In this document: one piece after another, positions 55,583 through 64,000 of the stretch | Layout of the letters: every line of letters starts with the position of its first letter | How positions within the stretch are numbered: the first letter of the stretch is position 1 | NCBI GenBank assembly: GCA_018222605.1 | Contig: JAAEZZ010000006.1 | Location: forward strand, 144,071 to 208,070 | Direction of reading: 5' to 3' | Length of the DNA stretch: 64,000 bases | From: Alphaproteobacteria bacterium | GTDB lineage: Bacteria; Pseudomonadota; Alphaproteobacteria; Caulobacterales; Hyphomonadaceae | The notes under the pieces: model-generated | Seen by the model: the letters and a program-made list of their open reading frames with translations, nothing else | Database searches by the model: none | Told to the model about the DNA's origin: nothing | Program-made: the position numbers and the translations under genes

Positions 55583-56779
55583 ATGAATCTCGATTTTACA
55601 CCGGAAGAAATTGCCTTCCGAAACGAAGTTCGCGAATTTATCAGCGAAAACTATCCCAAAGAGCTCGAAGGAATGGGCACGCGCGAAGATCTGACGCGCG
55701 AACAATTCCTGGCCTGGCACAAAGTGCTTGGCAAAAAGGGCTGGTCTGCCCCCAGCTGGCCGGAGAAATACGGCGGCACGGGCTGGACATCCACTCAGAA
55801 ATATATCTGGTCCGAAGAGAATGCCCGCGTTGACGCGCTGATGCCGCTGCCCTTTGGCGTCTCCATGGTCGGCCCGGTGATCTACACCTTCGGCAATGAA
55901 GAACAGAAGGAACGCCATCTGCCCGGCATCCTGTCCGGGGATGTGTGGTGGTGCCAGGGCTATTCTGAGCCGGGCGCCGGCTCTGACCTTGCCAGCCTGA
56001 AAACCACGGCTGTGCGCGATGGCGACCATTATGTCATCAACGGCCAGAAGACCTGGACCACGCTGGCTCAGCATGCCGATTGGGGCTTCTTCCTGTGCCG
56101 GACGGACCCGAACGCGAAGAAACCGCAGGAAGGCATCAGCTTCATCCTGGTCGACATGAAGACGCCGGGCATCGAAGTGAAGCCGATCAAGCTGATCGAC
56201 GGTACGCACGAAGTGAACGAGACTTGGCTGACGGATGTCCGCGTGCCGGTCGAGAACCTCGTCGGTGTCGAGAATGAAGGCTGGACCTATGCCAAGTTCC
56301 TGCTGGCGCACGAGCGTTCCGGCATTGCCGGCGTTGCCCGCTCCAAGCGCGGTGTTGAGCGTCTGCGCAATATCGCGACCAACGAGTTGGTCGATGGTGA
56401 GCCGCTGCTGGAGCAGCCGGAATTTGCCCGCAAGATCAGCCAGCTGGAAATTGACCTGACGGCGCTGGAGTTCACCGAACTTCGCACGCTGGCGTCTGAA
56501 GCCGCTGGCAAGGGCCCCGGTCCTGAAAGCTCCATCCTAAAGGTGAAGGGTACGGAAATTCAGCAGCGTCTGACCGAACTGACCCTGGAAGCCGTCGGTT
56601 ATTATGGTGCGCCGTATGCCTATGGCATGGAAGCAGATGGCAACAATGATTTCGGCGTTGGCCCGGATCATTCGAACTATGCCGCCGAGACCTATTTCAA
56701 CATGCGTAAGACGTCGATCTATGGCGGATCGAACGAAATTCAGCGCAATATCATTTCAAAGATGATCCTCGGCCTTTAG
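55583..56779 (+). CDS. Acyl-CoA dehydrogenase, resembling pimeloyl-CoA dehydrogenase large subunit
   Basis: A 398-residue acyl-CoA dehydrogenase, which oxidises acyl-CoA to enoyl-CoA with FAD. Features are the YSEPGAGSDLASLKTTA flavin motif (about 132-148), INGQKTWTT, and the C-terminal IYGGSNEIQRNII. A glycine stands where medium-chain enzymes have the catalytic Glu of IYEGT; the acid in LLAHERSGIAG (about 242-252) is then the likely base, as in the long-chain and alpha/beta-type enzymes. It is 26 bases ahead of a second, different dehydrogenase gene, and the two resemble the PimC/PimD pair. Confidence 0.88.
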   Translation: MNLDFTPEEIAFRNEVREFISENYPKELEGMGTREDLTREQFLAWHKVLGKKGWSAPSWPEKYGGTGWTSTQKYIWSEENARVDALMPLPFGVSMVGPVIYTFGNEEQKERHLPGILSGDVWWCQGYSEPGAGSDLASLKTTAVRDGDHYVINGQKTWTTLAQHADWGFFLCRTDPNAKKPQEGISFILVDMKTPGIEVKPIKLIDGTHEVNETWLTDVRVPVENLVGVENEGWTYAKFLLAHERSGIAGVARSKRGVERLRNIATNELVDGEPLLEQPEFARKISQLEIDLTALEFTELRTLASEAAGKGPGPESSILKVKGTEIQQRLTELTLEAVGYYGAPYAYGMEADGNNDFGVGPDHSNYAAETYFNMRKTSIYGGSNEIQRNIISKMILGL

Positions 56780-56805
56780 GCGCACGAGGCAGGGAGGACC
56801 GAAAC

Positions 56806-57960
56806 ATGGACTTCAATTTCACAGAAGAACAGACAATGATCCGCGACAGCCTCGCAAGGCTGATCCGGGAGCAATATGACTTTGAGACCCGCCGCAAGGT
56901 GGTTGCCTCAGAGTCTGGCTGGCGTCCGGAAATGTGGGCCCAGTTCGCAGAACTTGGCCTGCTGATGGCACCGTTCAGCGAAGAAGATGGCGGCCTTGGT
57001 GGCGGCCCGATCGACGCAATGGTCGTGATGGAAGAGTTCGGCAAAGGCCTCGTGGTCGAGCCGTATCTGCCGAGCGTTGTGTGCGGCGGCGGCTTCCTGA
57101 AGCGGGGATCTGATGCCCAGAAGGAAGAATATCTCAGCGGCGTGATGTCGGGCGAGATGATCTTCGCATTCGCCTATGCCGAACCAAAAGGCCGCTACAA
57201 TCTGGCTGACCTTGAGACCACCGCGAAGAAAGACGGCTCCGGCTTCGTCCTGAACGGCCACAAGGCTGTCGTCATCGGTGCCCCTTGGGCGACGCACTTC
57301 ATCGTTACGGCTCGCACCTCCGGGGATCGCCGTGACAAGAATGGCGTGACGGTGTTCGTCGTGGCCAAGGATGCAGACGGGGTTTCCACTCGTGACTATC
57401 CGACGGTCGATGGCCGCCGCGCGTCTGAAGTATACTTCGAAAACGTCTCCGTCGGCGCAGAAGCCGTGATCGGCGAAGTCGACAATGGCCTGCCGCTGGT
57501 TGAGCTGGTGTCTGACGAAGCGATTGCTGCCCTGTGCGCAGAGGCCTGCGGCGCCATGAAAGTGGCCCATGCGATGACTGTGGACTACTCCCGTCAGCGC
57601 AAGCAGTTCGGCGTGCCGATCGGCAAGTTCCAGGTTCTGCAGCACCGCATGGTCGATATGTTCATGGAGTATGAGCAGTCGATTTCCATGACCTATATGG
57701 CCACGCTGAAGCTGGACGAGGATGAAGTGACCCGCAAGAAGGCTGCGTCTGCAGCCAAGGTGCGCATCGGCCAGGGCGGACGTTTTGTCGGTCAGGAAGC
57801 CGTTCAGATCCATGGCGGCATGGGCATGACGGACGAACTGGCTGTCGGCCACTACTTCAAGCGTATCACAATGATCGACTCCGAATTCGGAAACGTTGAT
57901 CATCACCTGAAACGTTACACCGACTTGTCCAGTACTGACATGGCAGTGGCCGCTGAGTAA
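56806..57960 (+). CDS. Acyl-CoA dehydrogenase, resembling pimeloyl-CoA dehydrogenase small subunit
   Basis: A 384-residue member of the acyl-CoA dehydrogenase family that starts MDFNFTEEQTMIRDSLARLIRE. The flavin motif is changed (FAYAEPKGRYNLADLETTA), and the C-terminus reads QIHGGMGMTDELAVGHYFKRI without an IYEGT-type base. These departures and its place right after the other dehydrogenase gene point to a partner chain of a heteromeric enzyme, as known for PimD and for mycobacterial FadE pairs. The substrate may be a dicarboxyl, sterol-like or long-chain acyl-CoA. Confidence 0.86.
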   Translation: MDFNFTEEQTMIRDSLARLIREQYDFETRRKVVASESGWRPEMWAQFAELGLLMAPFSEEDGGLGGGPIDAMVVMEEFGKGLVVEPYLPSVVCGGGFLKRGSDAQKEEYLSGVMSGEMIFAFAYAEPKGRYNLADLETTAKKDGSGFVLNGHKAVVIGAPWATHFIVTARTSGDRRDKNGVTVFVVAKDADGVSTRDYPTVDGRRASEVYFENVSVGAEAVIGEVDNGLPLVELVSDEAIAALCAEACGAMKVAHAMTVDYSRQRKQFGVPIGKFQVLQHRMVDMFMEYEQSISMTYMATLKLDEDEVTRKKAASAAKVRIGQGGRFVGQEAVQIHGGMGMTDELAVGHYFKRITMIDSEFGNVDHHLKRYTDLSSTDMAVAAE

Positions 57961-58318
57961 GCGCGTCAAAGCCTGAAAACAGGGCATTTCATCTGCAAGG
58001 TGATGCGCCCGCATTAATAATTAATATTTCCGGATTTGTGTTCGGATAGCTCGCCCGAGACGTGTAATTCGTGTCTCGGGCGTTCGCTTGTGCGTTGTAT
58101 TTCAAGAAAAATCCAAAGTCTGCCTTTTCTGCGCCCCAGTCCGGTCACGGTTGGGTGAGTAGGGGTACGTTTAATTTGACGGACTTTGCTTACGCGATGC
58201 ACATCGTATTCAATTATGAGGGCATCACTCTTTCCCCGAATTGATGGTATGAGTTTTGCTTGAGGTTTAGGTGGAAATACCGGTTTTTATGCCGGAAAGA
58301 TTATAATCCAGGGAAGTG
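57961..58318 (+). other. Intergenic stretch of 358 bases: terminator hairpin and leader of the barrel gene
   Basis: A 10-bp perfect stem (CGCCCGAGAC, 58052-58061, with GTCTCGGGCG, 58073-58082) suggests the end of the dehydrogenase transcript. A small CCGG-CCGG hairpin near 58281-58296 lies ahead of the barrel gene's ribosome-binding site. Reading frames here have no support. Confidence 0.6.
58052..58082 (+). terminator. Hairpin after the acyl-CoA dehydrogenase pair
   Basis: The 10-bp GC-rich stem encloses an 11-base loop and starts 91 bases after the stop codon. The following TTCGCTTG has few T residues, so it is a probable but not textbook terminator. Confidence 0.5.
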
Positions 58319-59617
58319 ATGGATATGTTGAGTGTTAAGCGTGTTAGCCTTGCGGGGGTCGCAACTGGCGCCATGATAACTGCAGTCGCAGGGACTGCAG
58401 TTGCCCAGTCTGGCGATTATTACAGCCGTAACAAATATGAAGCTGTCAGCGAACGCCGTCAGCCGCAATATGACCCGGAGCCGATCCGCCTTGGGGCGTT
58501 TCTGGTTAATTCCAATCTGAATGCGTCTGTAGCCTATACCAACAACGCGCTGGGTACGTCCTCCAATGAAGAGTCTGATGTCATCGCGCGCATTGGTGCA
58601 GATGTTTCCGCTCGCACCAATTGGAACGTTCACGAGATCGGCCTGGATGTTTCAGCCGCGCGCGATGAGTATCAGGATTTCAGCAAGCGCTCCGCAAACG
58701 ACATCAGCGCCCGCCTGCGCGGTCGTCTGGATGTGACGCGTGAGCTATCGCTCGGCGCGGCTGCCTTTGTTCAGGAGCGCGCCGACCAGGTTTCCGATCC
58801 GTCCAATGTGGCAGGCCTTCTGAAGCCGATTGTCTATACACGCACAGGTGCTGAAGTCAGCGCGAACTATACGAATGATCGTGTGCGCTGGAGAAACACC
58901 GCAAGTGTCAGCGAAACGGATTATGATGACGCCCAGACGGCGGACGGCGTGACGCTGGATCAGGACTTCCGCGATAATACGACGACGCAATTCTATTCGC
59001 GTCTGTCCTATGCGATTTCGCCGAACGTGGCCGTGTATGGCCAGGGCTCTGTGAATGAGCGGGATTACGACAATGAGGTCGTCATTGATGGTCTACCGCG
59101 CTCTCGTGACTCAAAGGGATATACTGTGTCCGTCGGTACGGATTTCGAGCTGAGCACCCTTGTTCGCGGTGATGTGTCCGTGGGTTACTTGAACGAAGAG
59201 AAGGATGATCCCTTCTTTGATGATGTCAGCGGCCTGGCCGTTGACGCCCGTGTTCAATGGTTCCCGTCCCGTCTTACCACGGTGACCTTTACTGGGGGCC
59301 GCCGCTCTGAAGATAGCGGCATTCGCAATGCGCCAAGCTCTGTTCGCAGCAATCTCGGCGCGCGCGTGGACCACGAACTGTATCGGAACGTCATTCTCTC
59401 AGCCGAGGCTGACTATTCGACCTATGACTTTGAAGAAGTCGACCGGAGCGACGACGTGATCGATCTAGGGCTGATGGGCACTTACAAAATGAACAAGCGC
59501 GTTCATTTGAACGCCTTTTACCGTCATGTCGACCGGGACCGCAGCGGTACTTTCTTTGCGGGTGATGAGAGCTTCACGGCTGATGTGATCGGCCTTGGTA
59601 TCCGCCTCTACCCATAG
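58319..59617 (+). CDS. Outer-membrane beta-barrel protein of the exopolysaccharide locus
   Basis: The product of about 432 residues has a signal peptide (ending GTAVAQ) and a long series of amphipathic beta strands such as YSRLSYAISPNVAVYGQGSV and GDVSVGYLNEEK, ending in a C-terminal GLGIRLYP like outer-membrane proteins. The layout fits the BBP2-type barrel family found with polysaccharide export genes. I choose ATG 58319; GTG 58316 and ATG 58325 are close alternatives around one AGGGAAG site. It opens the exopolysaccharide cluster, but the barrel may be a structural or export component. Confidence 0.82.
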   Translation: MDMLSVKRVSLAGVATGAMITAVAGTAVAQSGDYYSRNKYEAVSERRQPQYDPEPIRLGAFLVNSNLNASVAYTNNALGTSSNEESDVIARIGADVSARTNWNVHEIGLDVSAARDEYQDFSKRSANDISARLRGRLDVTRELSLGAAAFVQERADQVSDPSNVAGLLKPIVYTRTGAEVSANYTNDRVRWRNTASVSETDYDDAQTADGVTLDQDFRDNTTTQFYSRLSYAISPNVAVYGQGSVNERDYDNEVVIDGLPRSRDSKGYTVSVGTDFELSTLVRGDVSVGYLNEEKDDPFFDDVSGLAVDARVQWFPSRLTTVTFTGGRRSEDSGIRNAPSSVRSNLGARVDHELYRNVILSAEADYSTYDFEEVDRSDDVIDLGLMGTYKMNKRVHLNAFYRHVDRDRSGTFFAGDESFTADVIGLGIRLYP

Positions 59618-59630
59618 CCCCCTTGTGATC

Positions 59631-59656
59631 GGCGACCGGCAGAACAGTCGGTCGCC
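59631..59656 (+). terminator. Hairpin between barrel and Wzc-like genes
   Basis: GGCGACCG (59631-59638) pairs with CGGTCGCC (59649-59656) around a 10-base loop, 13 bases after the barrel stop. It has only a CTTAAC tail, so attenuation or RNA processing is as likely as full termination. Confidence 0.5.
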
Positions 59657-59694
59657 CTTAACATCTACGCAACACGAACCGTTGAGATAGTCTC

Positions 59695-62091
59695 TTGTCC
59701 AAGACATTCAGTTTCGAACTCCCGTCTCAAGTGCCCGCAGAAGCGGAGACGACCGGCAATGCCATGCCCACAGATCTGAAGTCGCTTCTCGGGACTGTCT
59801 ACAGACGGTTCTGGTTGATTGCGATCAGCTTCCTGACGGTTTTCGTGCTGGTGGCCTATGTCACCTTCACCGCCACGCCAACTTACAGATCGACGGCGGT
59901 TGTGCAGCTGGATACCGAGCAGCAGAACGTTATTGACCTCGGCAGTGTCCTTAGCGGGCTGGTTGCGTCTACCGCCGTGATCGACACCGAAGTCATGGTC
60001 ATGCAGTCCAAGTCACTGCTGACAAAAGTGGCTGAGAAACAGAAGCTGGACGAAGATGCGGAGTTCAACTGGACCCTGCGTGAAGAAAAGCCTGGCATGT
60101 TTGACGGGCTGAAGCGGCAAATCAAATCCCTGTTCGGCATGAGCACGGCGAAGAAGGACCCCTTTGCCGGCATGAGCGTGGATGAGCGCAATGCTGCTAT
60201 CGAGGACGCTGTTGTTGGTACACTAATGAACAAGGTGAGCGTTGGTCGCGTCGGCACAACTTACCTGATCAGCGTTACGGTCACGAGCGAGTCTCCGGAA
60301 ACAGCGGCGCGCCTGGCGAATGCGGTGGCGGACCAGTACCGCGTGCAGCAGATGGAAACCAAGCTGGACGCAACGCGCCGCGCCACGGAATGGCTTACCG
60401 ACCGGACCTCCGCTCTGAAGGCTGAAGTGGAAGAGAAGGAAAATCGTGTCGCCAAGTTCATTGCGGACAATGACATGGAAACTGCCATGGGTGGCACGAT
60501 TACCGAGCAGAACATTTCCTATCTGACGACCCAGAAGACTCAGGCTGAAGTCGAGCTGAACCGCGCCCGTTCGCGCTATGACAGCCTGCAGCGCCAGATC
60601 GCATCCGGCGCCGGTGTCGACGGCATTTCCGAGGTTCTGGAATCGCAGCTGATCACGAATTTGAAACAGCAATTGTCTTCCGTGCGCTCTCGCGTGGAAG
60701 ACCTGAAGACACGCCTTGGGCCTCAGCACCCTGAGCTGATTGGCGCCATGGCCGAGCAGGATGATATTGAACGCCAGATCCAGGCTGAGATGCAGCGTAT
60801 CGCCAATAACCTCGAGAATGAGGTGAAGGTGAAACGGGACCAGGTGAACCGTCTGCAGGCCCAGATCAATCAGGCGGGCTCAAAACTTCGCGGTAACAAT
60901 CTGGCGAATGTGCGCCTGCGCGAGCTGCAGCGGGATGCGGAAACCAGCCGTGTTCTGTATGAAGAGTTTATTTCCCGCTCAAAGGAGACGCGTGAGCAAA
61001 GTGACTTGATCGAACCGGATGCCGTTATTCTGTCAAGCGCATCAGTGCCACACAGCCCGAGCGCGCCGCGCACCAAGCTGAACCTGCTGATCGGCGCTGT
61101 TCTGGGCGGCATTTTGGGCGCAGGCTTGGCTCTGCTGGCCGAAATGTTCGACATGAAGATTTCCTCATCCGAGGACATCGAAAAGAAACTGGGCGTGAAT
61201 GCCATCGGCACAGTGCCGCTGATCAAGACCAGCAACGCACTTGGCTTTGGGCAGATGAACCCCGCAGACTATCTGATCGAAAATCCGTTATCGGCCTTTG
61301 CTGAAAGCGTCAGGTATTTGAGAGCCGCGATTGCCTTTTCTGACCTTGATAGCGAAACGAAGACGGTCGCGATCACATCCTCTCTGCCGGATGAAGGCAA
61401 AACCAGTCTTACACTTGCGCTCGGCCGCATGTCTGCAATGTCTGGTGCGCGCACACTGGTTATTGATGGCGACTTCCGCCGCCGCCAGCTGACGGAAGCG
61501 GCTGGCCTGAAGCCTGAAATCGGCTTCATTGAATATCTCTTCGGCGCGGGTCAGCTGTCTGACGCCATTACCAAGGACCCGAAGAGCATGCTGGACATCC
61601 TGCCGCTGTCGTTGACAGGGCACACGCCGCATGACGTGTTCGGCACGCGTGCGTTTGATGATCTGCTCGTCCGTTTGCGGTCAATGTATGACCTGATCTT
61701 GATCGACACCGGTCCGCTTTTGCTGATGGCAGAGGCGCGAGTTGTCGCCGGCAAGACCGACAAGGCGATCCTGGTTGTGCGCTGGCGCCATACGAACCGT
61801 TCTGCGGCGCGCCAGTCTCTCGGACTGCTGAAATCCTTCAAGGCGGACCTGCTGGGCGTGACGCTGAACATGGTCAACCTGAACCGCCGCCGCCACTATC
61901 GTGACCCGGGCGCTGGTTATGATGCCTATCGCAAATACTACCAGATCGAGACCAAGCCTTCGCTGTTTGGCTTCAAATGGAAGTCTGCCGGCAAGAAGGA
62001 TGATGGAAGCGTGCGGCCAAAGGCCATTCAGACGCCGCCGAGCCTGGCAGAACACAGCAGCGAAGCGCCCCCAAAAGTGGATGCTGAGTAG
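59695..62091 (+). CDS. Wzc-like polysaccharide co-polymerase and tyrosine autokinase
   Basis: The 798-residue protein joins a Wzz-type chain-length domain (membrane helices near 38-60 and 465-485, with a long coiled-coil part in between, about 200-440) to a cytoplasmic BY-kinase. The kinase has Walker A SLPDEGKTSLT (about 561-572), Walker A' TLVIDGDFRR and Walker B LILIDTGPLL. A tyrosine cluster at the C-terminal side (HYRDPGAGYDAYRKYYQIE, about 737-755) is the autophosphorylation site. It controls assembly of a surface polysaccharide. The TTG at 59695 is the first start; ATG 59764 is an alternative. Confidence 0.92.
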   Translation: MSKTFSFELPSQVPAEAETTGNAMPTDLKSLLGTVYRRFWLIAISFLTVFVLVAYVTFTATPTYRSTAVVQLDTEQQNVIDLGSVLSGLVASTAVIDTEVMVMQSKSLLTKVAEKQKLDEDAEFNWTLREEKPGMFDGLKRQIKSLFGMSTAKKDPFAGMSVDERNAAIEDAVVGTLMNKVSVGRVGTTYLISVTVTSESPETAARLANAVADQYRVQQMETKLDATRRATEWLTDRTSALKAEVEEKENRVAKFIADNDMETAMGGTITEQNISYLTTQKTQAEVELNRARSRYDSLQRQIASGAGVDGISEVLESQLITNLKQQLSSVRSRVEDLKTRLGPQHPELIGAMAEQDDIERQIQAEMQRIANNLENEVKVKRDQVNRLQAQINQAGSKLRGNNLANVRLRELQRDAETSRVLYEEFISRSKETREQSDLIEPDAVILSSASVPHSPSAPRTKLNLLIGAVLGGILGAGLALLAEMFDMKISSSEDIEKKLGVNAIGTVPLIKTSNALGFGQMNPADYLIENPLSAFAESVRYLRAAIAFSDLDSETKTVAITSSLPDEGKTSLTLALGRMSAMSGARTLVIDGDFRRRQLTEAAGLKPEIGFIEYLFGAGQLSDAITKDPKSMLDILPLSLTGHTPHDVFGTRAFDDLLVRLRSMYDLILIDTGPLLLMAEARVVAGKTDKAILVVRWRHTNRSAARQSLGLLKSFKADLLGVTLNMVNLNRRRHYRDPGAGYDAYRKYYQIETKPSLFGFKWKSAGKKDDGSVRPKAIQTPPSLAEHSSEAPPKVDAE

Positions 62092-62107
62092 CTCAACCCG
62101 AACAGGG

Positions 62108-62132
62108 CTGGCGGACTGACAAGGTCCGCCAG
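62108..62132 (+). terminator. Hairpin between Wzc-like and glycosyltransferase genes
   Basis: CTGGCGGAC (62108-62116) pairs exactly with GTCCGCCAG (62124-62132) around TGACAAG, 17 bases after the Wzc stop. It lacks a T-run. It is the second such hairpin in this cluster. Confidence 0.45.
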
Positions 62133-62167
62133 TTAGCGCGGCCGGTAACGGCGGAATGGATACTTCG

Positions 62168-63310
62168 ATGACCACAATTGCCTTTTTTGGTCATGATGCA
62201 GCGGACGCCGCCGTGCGCCGACGCGTGAAAGCGTTCCAGTCCGACGGGCTGAAGGTCATTGGGTTCATGATGCACCGCCGTGAGGTTGCCCCGGAATGGG
62301 ACAATGTCGATCTCGGCCTGACGCGCGATGGTGCTTTCATTCAGCGCTTCCGCCAGATTTTCGCTGGGGCACGCAAGGCAGCTGCAGAGGCAGAGCGTCT
62401 CAAATCGGCCGACGTTCTATATGCGCGTAATTTGGACATGCTTGCCTGCGCCTTCCTGGCGAAGCGCTATGCCAAGCTGAAGACGCCAGTCATCTATGAA
62501 AGCCTGGACGTTCATCGTCTGCTGACCCGGAAGGATATCATCGGGAAGGTTTTTCGCGGTCTCGAACATGCGCTGCTCAAGCGCAGCAAGGGACTGGTCG
62601 TCAGCTCTCCCGGATTTCTGAAAAACCATTTCGACCGCTACTATGCTGGTGATTTCAAGGCCTACCTGGTCGAGAACCGCTTACCCGCAGACAGTGATAT
62701 GGGCGCGCGACCTGAGCCAGATGGACGGAACGGGGCAGGGCAGGACAAGCTGGTGATCGGCTGGGTCGGCATGCTGCGCTGCCAGCGCTCACTGGATTTG
62801 CTTTGCCAGTTGGCGGACGCATTTCCGGACACACTGGAAGTGCGCTTGCATGGTATACCTGCACGGACGGAGATTCCTGTCTTTGAGCCGGAAATCGACA
62901 AGCGCCCAAACATGACCTTTCATGGGCGCTTCCAGTCACCGGAAGACCTTGGCGGCATTTATAATGCGCTTGATGTCGTCTGGGCGGGGGACTTTATGGA
63001 GGCTGGCTTCAATTCCGTCTGGCTGTTGCCGAACCGGATCTATGAAGGCGGCTACTACGTGACGCCCTCCATCGCGCCGGCGGGTACGGAAACGGCAGAA
63101 TGGATCGAGCGGAACAAGTGCGGCTTTGTTATCGACGAGCCGCTGGAGCAATCACTGCATCACCTGATCCAGCATTTGATTGACGACAGAAGCGACATTG
63201 GCGCATACAGCGCGCAATTGGCGGCGCTGCCGGAAGAAACTTTCATCCAGCCGCAAGGCTTTTTGCGTAAGGTCATTCTCAGCACTCTGGAAGGTGAGGT
63301 GGCCGCGTGA
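62168..63310 (+). CDS. Glycosyltransferase (GT-B type)
   Basis: The 380-residue protein begins MTTIAFFGHDAADAAVRRRVKAF and has two Rossmann-like halves, with YARNLDMLACAFLAKRYA and VIYESLDVHRLL in the first, and VIGWVGMLRCQRSLDLLCQLADAFPD with an LVEN..-to-VGM junction typical of GT4-like enzymes in the second. It lacks the usual E-x7-E motif in perfect form, so the family place is moderate. It should add a sugar to the lipid-linked repeat unit. ATG 62168 has a better ribosome-binding site than ATG 62156, which sits directly on GGCGGA. The stop overlaps the next start (GTGA). Confidence 0.8.
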   Translation: MTTIAFFGHDAADAAVRRRVKAFQSDGLKVIGFMMHRREVAPEWDNVDLGLTRDGAFIQRFRQIFAGARKAAAEAERLKSADVLYARNLDMLACAFLAKRYAKLKTPVIYESLDVHRLLTRKDIIGKVFRGLEHALLKRSKGLVVSSPGFLKNHFDRYYAGDFKAYLVENRLPADSDMGARPEPDGRNGAGQDKLVIGWVGMLRCQRSLDLLCQLADAFPDTLEVRLHGIPARTEIPVFEPEIDKRPNMTFHGRFQSPEDLGGIYNALDVVWAGDFMEAGFNSVWLLPNRIYEGGYYVTPSIAPAGTETAEWIERNKCGFVIDEPLEQSLHHLIQHLIDDRSDIGAYSAQLAALPEETFIQPQGFLRKVILSTLEGEVAA

Positions 63311-64000
63311 ACATTGCTGTTCCCCTGACTGGCGGAAAAGACACAGACATTGTCTGGGCCAATGCCTATGAGGAGCCTGAGGAGGCCCCCCTGTGGGAGC
63401 AGGGTCTGGTCACGATGTGGTTCCTGAACACGTTCGTGCCTCTGCCTCTGGAAACGCCTCTGCGCTATCTGCTCATGCTGTTCTTCATGGTGCAGCTGGT
63501 GCGCTACAAGGAGGTCATTCTCCCCATCGTATTGAAGTCCTGGCCGTTGTTCCTGCTGCCTATCTTTGGCCTGATGTCCGTGATGTGGGCTCCATCCTTT
63601 TCAGCTGCGTTACGGACGGGAGTTCTGTACCTGCTCACGCCGCTGGTGATTGTGATCATCATATCGCGGATGCAGATATCCACAGTGTTGCGCTGCCTGT
63701 TCCTGGCGGGGGCACTCGCCGTCGTGGTCTGTGCGCCGTATTTCAGTACGATGTCGCAGGGTGGTCCTTATCCACAGAAGAACTTCTTTGCACTGCAGAT
63801 GCTGTTTGTGTCCTTGCTGAGCTTGGCAACCCTGCTGAATGACAAGGCTCTGCGTTGGACGCGCCTTGTGGCGGCGGGAGTTTTCCCGATTGCCCTTTTC
63901 TTTATGCTGCAGGCGCCCTCAGCCACAGCGCTCGTGTTTGCGATTGTCGGCATTGCCGGTTTGCTCGGCGTGAAGTTTCTCTGGGTGACGGTCAGCCAGA
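63307..64000 (+). CDS. Wzy-like polysaccharide polymerase (O-antigen ligase family), 3' end outside window
   Basis: The first 231 codons of a membrane protein that begins GTG at 63307 and overlaps the glycosyltransferase stop by four bases. It has a cytosolic start of about 35 residues and then at least six hydrophobic segments. The stretch VMWAPSFSAALRTGVLYLLTPLVI is characteristic of the O-antigen polymerase/ligase family. It is expected to join repeat units in the periplasm in the Wzx/Wzy pathway. The window ends within the gene. Confidence 0.78.
   Translation, partial: MNIAVPLTGGKDTDIVWANAYEEPEEAPLWEQGLVTMWFLNTFVPLPLETPLRYLLMLFFMVQLVRYKEVILPIVLKSWPLFLLPIFGLMSVMWAPSFSAALRTGVLYLLTPLVIVIIISRMQISTVLRCLFLAGALAVVVCAPYFSTMSQGGPYPQKNFFALQMLFVSLLSLATLLNDKALRWTRLVAAGVFPIALFFMLQAPSATALVFAIVGIAGLLGVKFLWVTVSQ

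Noticed and set aside
58014..58202. Minus-strand frame between the dehydrogenase pair and the barrel gene
   Set aside because: It runs through the terminator hairpin, has biased composition and no start signal.

Overview
The window looks like chromosomal DNA of a GC-rich alphaproteobacterium. A member of the Hyphomonadaceae or Caulobacterales is my best guess from gene content and order (aminotransferase-hom-glpX-recJ, a two-domain cold-shock protein, a CIRCE-controlled groESL operon, a split cobalamin methionine synthase, several GGDEF proteins and an exopolysaccharide locus at the right edge). This is a reading of protein families by eye; no database search was possible. Almost all of the window is intact, densely packed coding DNA on both strands, with many 4-bp start/stop overlaps.

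Region by region. 1-5 kb: the end of a class I/II aminotransferase, homoserine dehydrogenase, class II fructose-1,6-bisphosphatase and RecJ. 5-6.5 kb: tRNA-Glu(TTC) followed by an AT-rich insert holding a broken tyrosine-integrase gene and an orphan membrane protein, the remains of an integrated element. 6.5-12.3 kb: cold-shock protein, DUF192 protein, thioesterase, a cytochrome bd (CIO-like) oxidase operon with a 48-residue DUF2474 subunit, and an acyl-CoA synthetase. 12.4-14.6 kb: groES-groEL with promoter, CIRCE operator and terminator. 14.8-23 kb: a GGDEF protein, a DUF3137 protein and a tightly coupled six-gene operon (DUF4129, DUF4350, MoxR ATPase, DUF58, SpoIIM-like, RDD) whose joint function is unknown. 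23-33 kb: free-methionine-R-sulfoxide reductase, carboxylesterase, Cys/Met-type PLP enzyme, a secreted protein with two caspase-like domains of which one has lost its catalytic cysteine, a GST-like protein, DUF1330, NUDIX and a DPP4-type peptidase. 33-43 kb: Sel1-repeat protein, small membrane proteins, EttA, a GAF-GGDEF-PilZ protein, a BON-MscS channel, palindromic repeats, a sulfotransferase and an AbgT transporter. 43-51 kb: MlaC and MlaA, then a methionine-cycle operon in which an ArsR-methyltransferase fusion regulator (SahR-like) leads metF, a VOC protein, the homocysteine half of MetH, a GGCT-like protein and the folate/B12 half of MetH. 51-58 kb: DUF5694 lipoprotein, pyruvate kinase, aspartic protease, DUF1289, CobT and a pair of acyl-CoA dehydrogenases resembling pimeloyl-CoA dehydrogenase subunits. 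58-64 kb: start of an exopolysaccharide cluster (outer-membrane barrel, Wzc-like tyrosine autokinase, glycosyltransferase, Wzy-like polymerase cut by the window edge).

Links between genes: CobT (lower-ligand activation of cobalamin) lies 3 kb from the B12-dependent MetH; metF, both metH halves and the SahR-like regulator form one methionine/SAM-cycle unit; two diguanylate cyclases and the polysaccharide cluster fit a surface-attached lifestyle. The most unusual items are the active/inactive tandem caspase protein, the uncharacterised MoxR operon, the decayed element at tRNA-Glu and the recJ ribosome-binding site buried in a perfect GNRA hairpin.
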